NCBI RefSeq assembly: GCF_900083545.1
Contig: NZ_LT559262.1
Coordinates: 3,088,324-3,152,323, forward strand
DNA from: Alistipes provencensis
GTDB lineage: Bacteria; Bacteroidota; Bacteroidia; Bacteroidales; Rikenellaceae
Direction: 5' to 3'
DNA length: 64,000 bases
The notes below the pieces were generated by a model. That model did no database searches. It saw only the letters and a list, made by a program, of their open reading frames with translations, and was not told the DNA's origin. How positions within the stretch are numbered: the first letter of the stretch is position 1; every line of letters starts with the position of its first letter. The position numbers and the translations under genes are program-made. Shown here piece by piece: positions 33,653 through 42,765 of this stretch.

Positions 33653-34849
33653 ATGCTGCGCAGAACCGCCGCCCTGATTCTCGTGCTCTCAGGCTCGTTC
33701 CTTACGGGGCGGGCTCAGGAGGAGGGCACCCGTATTGCAGACGGCGACACGCTGCACTACACCTACACCCCGCTGCCGCAGGAGGCTCCCCGAAAGAAAC
33801 CCTTCCTGCGGCGCGTCGTCGATTATTTCGGGGAGTCGACCATCGACAAGACCTTCGAGAAGAAGATCGACTTCACCTTCGCCGGAGGACCCAGCTATTC
33901 GAAGAACACGAGTTTCGGCATCGGCCTGCTGGCGGCGGGACTCTACCGTCTCGACCGCACGGACTCGATCACGGCGCCTTCCGACATCTCGATCTTCGCC
34001 AACGTCTCGGTTTCGGGATTCTATGCGCTGGGCGTGACGGGAAACAACATCTTCGCGCACAACAAGCGCCGCATAAACTATACGGTGATGTTCGCCTCGG
34101 CGCCCCGCAGTTTCTGGGGCATCGGCTACGACGCGGGGCGTAACAATCCCGAGAGCACCTACTCCGAGAAACGCTATCTGGTCGAGGGGCGTTACCTGCA
34201 CGAGTTCCTGCCCCACACCTATATCGGCGGACTGGTGAGCTTCGAGCACACGAAGGGCCTGAAATTCACCGAACCGGCGTACCTCCGCGGGGAGAAGCTG
34301 AAATACACGGCGACGGGTATCGGAGCCATCCTCGAATACGATTCGCGCGACTTCATCCCCAACCCGTTCCGGGGCGTCTATGTGAGTTTTCAGGAGACGC
34401 TCTTCCCGAAAGGGCTCGGAAACTGCGGCAAAACGCTGTGGCGCACGACTTTCACGGCCGACGCTTACCAGCGGGTGTGGAAAGACGGCGTTCTCGCCGC
34501 CGACCTCTACGCGGTGTTCAACACCGACGGTACGCCGTGGCCGATGCTCGCCCGCATGGGCGGCAGCCAGCGGATGCGCGGCTACTATCAGGGCCGCTAC
34601 ACGGACAACGACATGATTACGCTGCAAATCGAGCTGCGCCAGCGCATCTGGCGGCGCATCGGATGCGCGGTCTGGGGCGGCGCGGGCAACGTGTTCCCGT
34701 CGCTCGGCGAGTTCGACTGGTCGCAGACGCTGCCCAACTACGGCGTCGGCTTCCGGTGGGAGCTCAAAAAAAGAGTTAACGTTCGCCTTGATTACGGATT
34801 CGGCAAGAAAACAAGCGGTTTCCTGCTAAGCATAAACGAGGCATTTTAA
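33653..34849 (+). CDS. BamA/TamA-family outer-membrane barrel without POTRA domains
   Basis: 398 residues with a signal peptide (SGSFLTGRAQ). About 50 residues of periplasmic sequence are followed by a beta barrel. The last third has the Omp85 loop-6 motif as GGSQRMRGYYQGRYTDND (the VRGF/Y position) and ends in a C-terminal Phe. POTRA domains are absent, so it is not the essential BamA; it belongs to the short surface-antigen (D15) branch. It may insert or export a partner; the YtfJ-like protein and the phosphoethanolamine-transferase-like enzyme are its neighbours. Confidence 0.82.
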   Translation: MLRRTAALILVLSGSFLTGRAQEEGTRIADGDTLHYTYTPLPQEAPRKKPFLRRVVDYFGESTIDKTFEKKIDFTFAGGPSYSKNTSFGIGLLAAGLYRLDRTDSITAPSDISIFANVSVSGFYALGVTGNNIFAHNKRRINYTVMFASAPRSFWGIGYDAGRNNPESTYSEKRYLVEGRYLHEFLPHTYIGGLVSFEHTKGLKFTEPAYLRGEKLKYTATGIGAILEYDSRDFIPNPFRGVYVSFQETLFPKGLGNCGKTLWRTTFTADAYQRVWKDGVLAADLYAVFNTDGTPWPMLARMGGSQRMRGYYQGRYTDNDMITLQIELRQRIWRRIGCAVWGGAGNVFPSLGEFDWSQTLPNYGVGFRWELKKRVNVRLDYGFGKKTSGFLLSINEAF

Positions 34850-34863
34850 GAGCTATTTGGTTT

Positions 34864-36576
34864 ATGAGTGCTGATACGAACCGGAAAAACAGACGGCGGG
34901 TTGTCAAAACCCGCAGCCGTTTCACCACGCTGCTGACCGTCTATTTCTTCGTGGCGCTGATTATCCCCAATTGTGTGTTGGCTAACACCGAGCCCTACTC
35001 GGTGTGGACCGTCGAGTCGCTGATCCTCATGCCGCTGGGGTTCTACATGATGTGGAGCGTAGCCCTGCGCCGTTCGGGCGTGATGATCTGGCTGGCGTTC
35101 CCGTTCATCTTCTTCTGTGCCTTCCAGATCGTGCTGTTGTACCTCTTCGGCAATTCGATCATCGCCACCGATATGTTCACCAACCTCCTGACGACCAATC
35201 CGGGCGAGGCGGGCGAACTGCTGGGCAACATCTACCCTTCGGTGGTGCTGGTCTGCGTACTCTACCTGCCGCTGCTGTGGCTCGCGGCGCGCGAGATCGC
35301 CCATAAACGCTACATCACCCGCACGGCGCGCATGAACATCGGACTGACCGGTGCGGCGCTCTTCGCCGTGGGGCTCGTGGCCCTGTGGCCCGCCTACCAT
35401 GTGAGCGAGGAGCGGCATGTGCTGCGCGACGAGATCTTTCCCCTGAACATCCTTTACAACCTCGGGCTGAGCGGCTCGGAGTTCCGCAAGTCGTTCAACT
35501 ACGAAAAGACCTCCGCCGATTTCACCTACGAAGCCCGGCGCACGGCCGAAATCCCCGGACGCGAAGTCTATGTATATATTATAGGTGAAGCCTCGCGGGC
35601 CATGAACTGGCAATTATACGGCTACGAGCGCGAGACCAATCCCCTGCTGTCGCAGGAGGAGGGACTGGTGGTATTCCGCGACATGCTGACCCAGAGCAAC
35701 ACCACGCACAAGAGCGTGCCGCTGATCCTCTCGTCGGTGGCCACCGACGAACACGAGGAACTCTACCGCCGCAAGGGGCTCCCGGCCCTGTTCAACGAGG
35801 CGGGCTTCGACACATGGTTCATCTCCAACCAGTCGCGGCAGGGCGCCATGATCGACCACTTGGCTCACGATGCCAAGCATCTGATTTATATCCGTTCGCC
35901 GCGTCACGACATGCAACTGCTCGACGAGATGCGCCGCGTGCTCGAACATAGCAGCGAACAGAAGATACTCTTCATCCTCCACTGCTACGGGTCGCATTTC
36001 AGCTACCACCAGCGTTATCCGCGGGAGTTCGCCCATTTCCAGCCCGACGACGACGTGGCGATCGCCAGACAGCACCGTCCGATGCTGGTCAACGCCTATG
36101 ACAACTCGATCCGCTATACGGATTATGTGCTGTCGCAGATCATCGACTACCTCGGGTCGCTCGAAAACACCTCCTCGGCGTTGCTCTACTGCGCCGACCA
36201 CGGCGAGGACCTAATCGACGACAGGCGCGAACGCTTCCTGCACGCCTCGCCAACCACCACGGCCTACCAGCTCTATGTGGCGTCGCTGGCGTGGTTCTCC
36301 AAAAGCTACCGGGAGCATTTCCCTCGGAAAGTCGCCGCCGCCGAAGCCAACGAAACGGCTCCGGCCACGACCCATGCGCTGTTCCACACCATGGCCGACA
36401 TGGCCTCGATCCAAGGGCGGTTCCTCAAGACGAGCGTGTCGCTCGTAAGCCCCGACTTCGACCGTCAGGCCCCCCGCCGCTACCTGAACGACCACAACGA
36501 GGCCGTACCCTACCGCAAGACGGGACTCCGCCCCGAGGATATGGAGGTGTTCCGGCGCTACGGAATAAATCCCTAA
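34864..36576 (+). CDS. Phosphoethanolamine transferase-like protein (sulfatase domain)
   Basis: 570 residues. About five membrane helices (residues 22-185) precede a periplasmic sulfatase-fold domain. Its opening motif is YIIGEASRAMNWQLYGYERETNP, aligned with the G-E-T/S-x-R nucleophile site of EptA-type enzymes; DMLTQSNTTHKSVPLIL, LHCYGSHFSYHQRYP and YCADHGEDL supply the metal ligands. The family adds phosphoethanolamine to lipid A or glycans and can lower cationic-peptide sensitivity. The usual Thr/Ser after GE is Ala here, with Ser next, so activity should be treated with caution. Confidence 0.85.
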   Translation: MSADTNRKNRRRVVKTRSRFTTLLTVYFFVALIIPNCVLANTEPYSVWTVESLILMPLGFYMMWSVALRRSGVMIWLAFPFIFFCAFQIVLLYLFGNSIIATDMFTNLLTTNPGEAGELLGNIYPSVVLVCVLYLPLLWLAAREIAHKRYITRTARMNIGLTGAALFAVGLVALWPAYHVSEERHVLRDEIFPLNILYNLGLSGSEFRKSFNYEKTSADFTYEARRTAEIPGREVYVYIIGEASRAMNWQLYGYERETNPLLSQEEGLVVFRDMLTQSNTTHKSVPLILSSVATDEHEELYRRKGLPALFNEAGFDTWFISNQSRQGAMIDHLAHDAKHLIYIRSPRHDMQLLDEMRRVLEHSSEQKILFILHCYGSHFSYHQRYPREFAHFQPDDDVAIARQHRPMLVNAYDNSIRYTDYVLSQIIDYLGSLENTSSALLYCADHGEDLIDDRRERFLHASPTTTAYQLYVASLAWFSKSYREHFPRKVAAAEANETAPATTHALFHTMADMASIQGRFLKTSVSLVSPDFDRQAPRRYLNDHNEAVPYRKTGLRPEDMEVFRRYGINP

Positions 36577-36586
36577 AATCAAAAAC

Positions 36587-36618
36587 GGCATCCTCCTTTC
36601 CGAACCGGAAGAAGATGC
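36587..36618 (+). terminator. Hairpin after the phosphoethanolamine-transferase-like gene
   Basis: GGCATC / GATGCC with an inner TTCCG / CCGGAA pair makes a long interrupted stem. It lacks a T-run, so it may be a structured 3' end and not a simple terminator. Confidence 0.45.
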
Positions 36619-36630
36619 CCCATAAACAAT

Positions 36631-36660
36631 AAAGGCCGCTCCTGTCCGGAACGGCCTTTA
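36631..36660. terminator. Bidirectional terminator
   Basis: AAAGGCCG / CGGCCTTT with a 13-base loop between two convergent genes; A-rich left, T-rich right. Confidence 0.7.
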
Positions 36661-36679
36661 GCTTAAATTCGGGGTCGAA

Positions 36680-36853
36680 TTATTTCGCAGCCTCTACGGA
36701 AACCTTGCGGAACTCCTTCATCAGCTTCGAAAGCTCCAGAGCCGATTTGCGGGCGCGGGTGCCGGCGGCTTTGTTGTTCTTCTCAACCTGAGCAGCTGCG
36801 TTGGCTGCAAATACCTCGAACTCTGCGTTGATTTTTGCTACTAACTCTTTCAT
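36680..36853 (-). CDS. Histone H1-like small basic protein
   Basis: 57 residues beginning MKELVAKINAEFEVF and rich in Ala, Lys and Glu, with a basic stretch (AGTRARKSALELSKLMKEFRK). This matches the tiny, highly conserved histone-H1-like family of Bacteroidota and is probably a nucleoid-associated protein; direct binding data for it are not known to me. I chose the ATG at 36853, because the longer frame to 36952 includes the promoter. An exact -7 box lies 34 bases upstream. Confidence 0.85.
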   Translation of the reverse strand: MKELVAKINAEFEVFAANAAAQVEKNNKAAGTRARKSALELSKLMKEFRKVSVEAAK

Positions 36854-36887
36854 AGTTTTATTTATTAAATTGGGTTTGTTATCAACG

Positions 36888-36895
36888 CAAAGATA
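36888..36895 (-). promoter_or_regulatory. -7 promoter box of the histone-like gene (TATCTTTG)
   Basis: Exact TAnnTTTG match followed by C, on the minus strand, 34 bases before the start codon. Confidence 0.7.
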
Positions 36896-37017
36896 TAAAA
36901 ATATTCTAAACTCCATCGCCCGGAGCACGAAAAAACAGCGTTTTTTCATCAAAAAAGTCCACTTTACGGGGGTGACGGTACGTTTTTTGCCTTTTTTCCG
37001 GGGTAAAACATACCCTT

Positions 37018-38133
37018 ATGGATAAATTCTACCTTACAGCAGGCCTTTTTGCAGCGCTCCTCACGGGATGCGGAAAACACCCATCCCGGCAGGCGATGCC
37101 TCCCCTGCGGGTCGAAGTGGCCGAGGCCGCCGTGGACTCCGTCCCCAACCGGATGAGCTTCATCGGCTACCTCGCGAGCAACTTCGATGCCGTGATCCAG
37201 CCGCGCGTGAACGGCTACCTGTCGTCGAAACGCTACGGCAACGGCATGCCCGTCAAACGGGGCCAGTTGCTCTTCACCATCGACCCCGACCAGCTATCGA
37301 CCTCGATGCTGGCGGCCGAGGCCCAGTTGGAGTCGGCCCGGGCGCAGGCCATCGAGGCCCGCAACAACTACGACCGGGCGGTGCCGCTGGCGCGCATCAA
37401 CGCCATCAGTCAGTCGCAACTGGACCAGTACACCGCGCAGTGGAAAGCCGCCGAAGCCTCGGTACGCGCCGCCGAACAGACGCTCAGCAGCGCCCGGATG
37501 AACGTCGGCTATGCCGAACTGCGCTCCCCGATCGACGGCATCATCGAGCATACGGCGGCGCATGTGGGCGACTATGTGGGTCCCGGCACACAGTTCAGCG
37601 TGCTGACGACCGTGTCGAACATCGACACGCTGACGGTCGATGTGGCGATCCCGATGTCGCAGTACCTGCGCTATGCCGGCGACCGCACGTCGATCTACGA
37701 CAACGAGGGGCTGCTCTCGGACATCCGTCTCGTGCTGGCCGACGGCTCGCAGTATCCCCACGAGGGTCGCTACGACTACACGCGCAAGGACGTGTCGTCC
37801 ACCACGGGAACGCTGGTGCTGGTGGTGATGTTCCCCAACCCCGACGAGGCGCTGAAACCCGGGCAGTTCGCCCGCGTGGAGGCCAACGTGGGGCCCGTGC
37901 GGCCGCGCGTCGTCGTACCCCAGCAGGGTGTGAATCAGGCCCAAGACCTCAGTTCGGTGTGGGTCGTCGCGGCCGACAGCACGGCGCAGTACCGCCGTGT
38001 CACCCCGGGCGACACCTACGGCGCGCTGTGGTGCATCGACGAGGGTCTCCAACCGGGCGAACGAATCGTGGTGGCCGGGCAGCAGAAGCTGCGCGACGGT
38101 GCGAAAGTGATTCCGATTTCCGAAAAGAGGTAG
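37018..38133 (+). CDS. RND efflux periplasmic adaptor (AcrA/MexA-type lipoprotein)
   Basis: 371 residues. The N-terminus is a lipoprotein signal (LFAALLTGCGK), so the adaptor is anchored to the inner membrane. A barrel-sandwich half (VIQPRVNGYLSSKRYGNGMPVKRGQLLFTIDP) is followed by a helical hairpin (residues about 90-155), the second lipoyl half (YAELRSPIDGIIEH), a beta barrel and a membrane-proximal domain. It links the inner-membrane pump to the outer-membrane channel. The pump gene starts four bases after its stop, and all three parts of the system are here. Confidence 0.95.
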   Translation: MDKFYLTAGLFAALLTGCGKHPSRQAMPPLRVEVAEAAVDSVPNRMSFIGYLASNFDAVIQPRVNGYLSSKRYGNGMPVKRGQLLFTIDPDQLSTSMLAAEAQLESARAQAIEARNNYDRAVPLARINAISQSQLDQYTAQWKAAEASVRAAEQTLSSARMNVGYAELRSPIDGIIEHTAAHVGDYVGPGTQFSVLTTVSNIDTLTVDVAIPMSQYLRYAGDRTSIYDNEGLLSDIRLVLADGSQYPHEGRYDYTRKDVSSTTGTLVLVVMFPNPDEALKPGQFARVEANVGPVRPRVVVPQQGVNQAQDLSSVWVVAADSTAQYRRVTPGDTYGALWCIDEGLQPGERIVVAGQQKLRDGAKVIPISEKR

Positions 38134-38137
38134 CCCT

Positions 38138-41100
38138 ATGGAGAAATTTTTCGTTTCGCGCCCGATCTTCGCCATCTCGCTGGCCATCGTCATCGTGCTC
38201 GTGGGGGCGATCTCGATCACGCAGTTGCCGATCGAGCAGTACCCCGACATCACGCCTCCGGTCGTGGAGGTCTCGGCGACCTACGACGGCGCCGATGCCG
38301 AGACGGTGAACAACGCCGTGGCGACGCCCGTGGCCCAAGCCGTGATGGGCGTCAGCGACATGCTCTACATGCAGGCCACTTCGGCCAACGACGGTTCGAT
38401 GACCTTGCAGGTCACCTTCGACATCGGCTCCGACCCCGATCTGGACGCCATTTTCACCCAGAACAACGTCTCGTCGGCCACGGCCGAACTTCCGGCGACG
38501 GTCACCCGGCAGGGCGTCACCACGCGCAAGACCATGACGGGATTCCTGATGGTCTACTCGCTCCACAGCGACGGCCGTTACGACGGGGAGTTCCTCTCGA
38601 ACTATGCCTACATCAACCTGCAAAACGAACTGCTGAAGATCGACGGCGTGGGCAAGGTCAGCATAATGGGCGCCGGGGAATACGCCATGCGTATCTGGCT
38701 GCGGCCCGACGTGCTGAAATACTACGGCATCGCCGTGGACGAGGTGACGGCGGCCATCGAGAAGCAGGGCGGCATCTACCCCGCCGGGCAGTTCGGGGCA
38801 GAACCGGCTCCCGACGGCGTCTCCTACACCTACACGGTGACCATGCCGCCGCAGATCTCCACCGCCGGGGAGTTCGCCGACATCGTCGTGCGCACCACCT
38901 CCTCGGGCGAGCAGATCCGGCTGGGCGACATCGCCGAAGTGTCGCTCGGCAGCCAGACCTACGGCGTGAGCTCCTCCTATGAGAGCGATCCCACGGCCAT
39001 GATAGTCGTCTACCAACAGCCGGGCAGCAACGCCGTGGCCGTCGGCAGCAAGGTCCGGGCCGCAATGGAACGGCTCTCGGAGCGTTTCCCCGACGGCATC
39101 GAGGCCGCCACGATCGTCGATTCCACGACGAGCATCGACGCCGGCGTGAAGGACATCTTCCGCACGCTCATCATCGCGCTTCTGCTCGTCATCCTGATCA
39201 TCTACCTCTTCCTGCAGGACTGGCGGGCGACCGTAATCCCGCTGGTGGCGATCCCCGTGTCGCTCGTCGGAGCCTTCGCGCTGTTTCCCCTGCTCGGATT
39301 CTCGATCAACATCATCTCGCTGCTGGGACTCGTGCTGGCCATCGGACTGGTCGTGGACGACGCCATCGTGGTCGTCGAGGCCGCGCAGGTGAATATCGAG
39401 CGGGGCATGAAACCCCGTGCGGCGGCGCTGGAGGCCATGCGCAACGTGGCCTCGCCGATCGTCGCCACGACCGTCGTGCTGCTGGCCGTCTTCGTCCCCG
39501 TGTCGTTCACAGGCGGCATCACGGGACGGCTGTTCCAGCAGTTCTCCGTGACGATCGCCGTATCGGTCGTTATCTCGGCGTTCAACGCCCTGACCCTCTC
39601 TCCGGCGCTGTGCGCCCTGCTGCTGCGCCACCGGGAGCCGTCGCAGAAAGGCTTCTTCGCCGCTTTCAACCGCTGGTTCGCCCGGCAGATGGACCGTTAC
39701 ACGACTTTCACCCCGACGCTCATGCGCCATGTCGCCCGCACAGGCGTGTTCGTGGCGGTGGTGCTCGGCGTGATCTTCGTCGTGTGGCGCAAACTGCCTG
39801 CGGGATTCCTGCCCGAAGAGGATCAGGGCTATGTGATGGTGATGGTCTCCACGCCCGAAGCCTCGTCGCTGCAGGTGACCCGGAAGGCCATGACCGACGC
39901 CGACGCCGTGATCCGCACGCTCCCCGAGGTCGCCTCCACGTCGTTCGCCGCGGGATTCAACATGATGGCCGGCATCGCCTCGACGTCGAGCGGCATCATC
40001 TTCGTCAAACTCGTCGATTACTCCGACCGCAAGCTCTCAGCCATGCAGATCGCCCAGAAACTCACCGGAGAACTCTACGTCGCAGTCGCCGGAGCCGAAT
40101 GCTACGCCTTCATCCCGCCTTCGATTCCGGGGTTGGGCGTCACCTCGGGCGTTTCGGTCGAGGTGCAGGACCTCGAAGGGCGCGGCACGGCCTACCTGCT
40201 GGAAAATGCCGAACGGCTGATGGACTCGCTGCGCAAAAGCCCTGCGATCGCCTCGGTCACCACGCAGTTCGACGCCGGGGTTCCCCAGCGGCGGCTGCGC
40301 ATCGACAAACAGCAGGCACTGGCCGCGGGCGTGGACCTCGGAACGCTGTACGGCGAACTGACCACCCTCTTGGGCGGCACCTATATCAATAACTTCACGC
40401 GCTTCGGCAAACTCTACCAGACCTACATGCAGGCCGCGCCCGACTACCGCCTCGACCGGCGGTCGCTGGACAGCTATTACGTCACCTCGGCTTCGGGCGA
40501 AAGCGTTCCCGTGGCGTCGCTCGTCGAGGTCGTGGACACTGTGGGCGTGGAGTATGTCTCGCAGTTCAATCTCTACCGCTCCGTCTCGCTCACCGTCACC
40601 CCCTCCGCACGGGCTTCGACGACAAGCGTCATGGAGGAGATCACCGCGACGGCCGCCGAGGTGCTGCCCGACGACATCGGCACGGCGTGGAGCGGCACTT
40701 CGTATCAGGAGGCCAACGCCTCGAAGACCGGCGGACTGGTCTATGCGCTGGCGCTCGTGTTCGTATTCCTCGCACTGGCGGCCCTGTACGAGTCGTGGGG
40801 ACTGCCGCTGGCGATCCTGATGAGCGTTCCGGTGGCGGTGCTCGGCGCCGTGCTGTTCGTCGGCGGCACCCACCTGATGAATGCGCTCTATGTCAACGAC
40901 ATCTACATGCAGATTTCGCTCGTCATGCTGATCGGGCTGGCGGCCAAGAACGCCATTCTGGTCGTCGAATATGCCGACCGGCTGTTCCGCGAACAGGGCG
41001 CGTCGCTGATGGACGCGGCCATCGGGGCCGCGAAGCTGCGCGTAAGGCCCATCATCATGACCGCCTTCGCCTTCATCCTCGGCGTCATGCCGCTCGTCTT

Positions 41101-41275
41101 TGCCAGCGGGGTCTACGCCACGGCCCGTAACATCATGGGCGTGGCGCTCGTGGGCGGCATGCTGTTCGCCACCCTGCTGGGCATCTTCGTCTACCCCGCA
41201 CTCTACTATTTCGTCGGGAAGATCGGCCGCTTCGAACAGCGCCGCGAACGCCAAAAAACGGAGGAAGTACAATGA
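38138..41275 (+). CDS. RND multidrug efflux permease (HAE1 family, AcrB-like)
   Basis: 1045 residues, the full size for AcrB-type pumps. The N-terminus MEKFFVSRPIFAISLAIVIVLVG begins TM1. The proton-relay Asp pair is in TM4 (GLVVDDAIVVVE). Two large periplasmic loops (PN1/PN2 and PC1/PC2) flank the helices, and LIGLAAKNAILVVEYA is TM10 with the conserved Lys. It exports hydrophobic or amphipathic drugs with proton antiport. No repressor gene is adjacent; regulation is not visible. Its stop overlaps the start of the outer-membrane factor gene by four bases. Confidence 0.97.
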   Translation: MEKFFVSRPIFAISLAIVIVLVGAISITQLPIEQYPDITPPVVEVSATYDGADAETVNNAVATPVAQAVMGVSDMLYMQATSANDGSMTLQVTFDIGSDPDLDAIFTQNNVSSATAELPATVTRQGVTTRKTMTGFLMVYSLHSDGRYDGEFLSNYAYINLQNELLKIDGVGKVSIMGAGEYAMRIWLRPDVLKYYGIAVDEVTAAIEKQGGIYPAGQFGAEPAPDGVSYTYTVTMPPQISTAGEFADIVVRTTSSGEQIRLGDIAEVSLGSQTYGVSSSYESDPTAMIVVYQQPGSNAVAVGSKVRAAMERLSERFPDGIEAATIVDSTTSIDAGVKDIFRTLIIALLLVILIIYLFLQDWRATVIPLVAIPVSLVGAFALFPLLGFSINIISLLGLVLAIGLVVDDAIVVVEAAQVNIERGMKPRAAALEAMRNVASPIVATTVVLLAVFVPVSFTGGITGRLFQQFSVTIAVSVVISAFNALTLSPALCALLLRHREPSQKGFFAAFNRWFARQMDRYTTFTPTLMRHVARTGVFVAVVLGVIFVVWRKLPAGFLPEEDQGYVMVMVSTPEASSLQVTRKAMTDADAVIRTLPEVASTSFAAGFNMMAGIASTSSGIIFVKLVDYSDRKLSAMQIAQKLTGELYVAVAGAECYAFIPPSIPGLGVTSGVSVEVQDLEGRGTAYLLENAERLMDSLRKSPAIASVTTQFDAGVPQRRLRIDKQQALAAGVDLGTLYGELTTLLGGTYINNFTRFGKLYQTYMQAAPDYRLDRRSLDSYYVTSASGESVPVASLVEVVDTVGVEYVSQFNLYRSVSLTVTPSARASTTSVMEEITATAAEVLPDDIGTAWSGTSYQEANASKTGGLVYALALVFVFLALAALYESWGLPLAILMSVPVAVLGAVLFVGGTHLMNALYVNDIYMQISLVMLIGLAAKNAILVVEYADRLFREQGASLMDAAIGAAKLRVRPIIMTAFAFILGVMPLVFASGVYATARNIMGVALVGGMLFATLLGIFVYPALYYFVGKIGRFEQRRERQKTEEVQ

Positions 41276-42633
41276 AAACGAAACTTACGATAACCGCCGC
41301 CCTGCTGCTGGCCGCCTGCACCCCCAAATTCTACCCGCCGCAGGTCGCCGCGCCCGACCGCTACGCCTACGGCGAGGGCTTTTCACAGGACACGACGGGT
41401 GTGGGCGAACGCTGGTGGGAGCTGTTCGGCGACACGACGCTCAACGCATTCGTCGAGCAGGCGCTGACGAACAACCGCGACGTGGCCGTGGCCGCCGCGC
41501 GCGTCGAGGAGGCCCGGGCCAATCTCAAAACCGTGCGGGCGCAGTACCTGCCCCAGATCGGCATCGGAGCCACGGCCGAGGGCGAATACACCCCTGCGAC
41601 GAAGATCGTGCAGGCCTATGCCGTCGAGCCGACCCTCTCGTGGGAACTCTCGCTGTTCGGGGCCCTGCGCAACGCCAAACGCGCCGCCAAAGCCGAAATA
41701 GCGGCTTCGGAATGGGCTTTGGCAGGTGTCCGACTTTCGCTGGCCGCCGAGGTCGCCACGACCTATTTCACCCTGCTGGAGTACGAACGCGACCTCTCGA
41801 TCGCCCGGCAGACCCTCCAACTGCGGCGCGAATCGGCCGCGCTGATCGACTCGATGTTCCGCTACGGCATGTCCGACGGCGTGGCGCTGGAGCAGGCCCG
41901 GAGTCTGGTCTACACCGCCGAAGCCGACGTTCCGCAATACAGACGTGCCGTGGAGCAGACATGGCTCTCGATGGGTATCCTGCTGGGCGAAACGCCCTCG
42001 CGGGCGCAGCTCTCCGGAGCGGGACTTCGTCTGCTGACCGATTACCGGCCCGCGGAGATTCCCGTGGGCCTGCCGTCGGAGCTTCTGAAACGGCGTCCCG
42101 ACATCCGCGAAGCGCATTTCAACATGTTGCAGGCCGCGGCGCAGGCCGGGCAGGCGCGGAGCGCCCGCTTTCCGTCCATCTCGCTGACAGCCAAAGGTGG
42201 AGTGGCATCCAGTTCAATCAAAGGTTTAACTGCGGCGAACCCTTGGGCATGGGATGCGCTGGGGTCCATTGCCGAGCCGATATTCGGATTCGGGAAACTG
42301 CGCAACGCCGAGCGTGCCGCGATGGCGGCCTATACCCAGTCGGCCAAGACCTACGAGCAGACCGTGCTGACGGCCTTCGCCGATGTCGAAAAGGCGCTGG
42401 TGGCCATCACGACCTACCGCGAACAGGCCGGACGCACGGGCGAACTGGTGTTCTCGAACGACCGCATCGCCACGATGACCCGCGCGCTTTACCGCAGCGG
42501 GCTGTCGGACTACCTCGATGTGATCGACGCCGAGCGCAGTCTCTACCAAACGCAGATGGAGCTGGTGAACCTCGTGGCACAGCAGTATATCAACTACGTC
42601 ACGCTCTGCAAAGCTCTGGGCGGCGGCTGGTAA
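41272..42633 (+). CDS. Outer-membrane efflux channel lipoprotein (NodT/OprM-type TolC family)
   Basis: 453 residues. The lipobox AAC follows a short signal (LLLAACTPKF). Two outer-membrane-factor repeats are seen, each with coiled-coil helices: ALTNNRDVAVAAARVEEARANL, ARFPSISLTA, and PEIPVGLPSELLKRRPDI-type sequence (PAEIPVGLPSELLKRRPDIR) between them. It forms the trimeric exit duct of the tripartite pump. The four-base overlap with the permease gene implies coupled translation. Confidence 0.95.
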   Translation: MKTKLTITAALLLAACTPKFYPPQVAAPDRYAYGEGFSQDTTGVGERWWELFGDTTLNAFVEQALTNNRDVAVAAARVEEARANLKTVRAQYLPQIGIGATAEGEYTPATKIVQAYAVEPTLSWELSLFGALRNAKRAAKAEIAASEWALAGVRLSLAAEVATTYFTLLEYERDLSIARQTLQLRRESAALIDSMFRYGMSDGVALEQARSLVYTAEADVPQYRRAVEQTWLSMGILLGETPSRAQLSGAGLRLLTDYRPAEIPVGLPSELLKRRPDIREAHFNMLQAAAQAGQARSARFPSISLTAKGGVASSSIKGLTAANPWAWDALGSIAEPIFGFGKLRNAERAAMAAYTQSAKTYEQTVLTAFADVEKALVAITTYREQAGRTGELVFSNDRIATMTRALYRSGLSDYLDVIDAERSLYQTQMELVNLVAQQYINYVTLCKALGGGW

Positions 42634-42659
42634 CAGCGGAAATCCGGCCCGGGAGCAAG

Positions 42660-42699
42660 AGCCCCTGCCGCAGTCCCTGAAACCGGCGTCTTACGCCGG
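42660..42699 (-). repeat. REP-like hairpin element, minus orientation, between efflux and feoAB genes
   Basis: Read on the minus strand: CCGGCGTAAGACGCCGG, then TTTCAGGGACTGCGGC. The copy at 27850 reads CCGGCTTAAGAAGCCGG, then ATTTAGGGGCTGCGGC, so the two match well beyond the hairpin while the stems vary together. Confidence 0.7.
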
Positions 42700-42715
42700 T
42701 ACCTACAAATGGGGA

Positions 42716-42746
42716 TTGCACATATCGCCGTAAAGTCGTACCTTTG
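42716..42746 (+). promoter_or_regulatory. Promoter of feoAB (-33 TTG, 20-base spacer, -7 TACCTTTG)
   Basis: Both boxes fit the Bacteroidota consensus; the start codon follows 19 bases after the -7 box. No clear Fur-box palindrome was seen. Confidence 0.65.
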
Positions 42747-42765
42747 GGCGCAAAACAGAAGAAAA

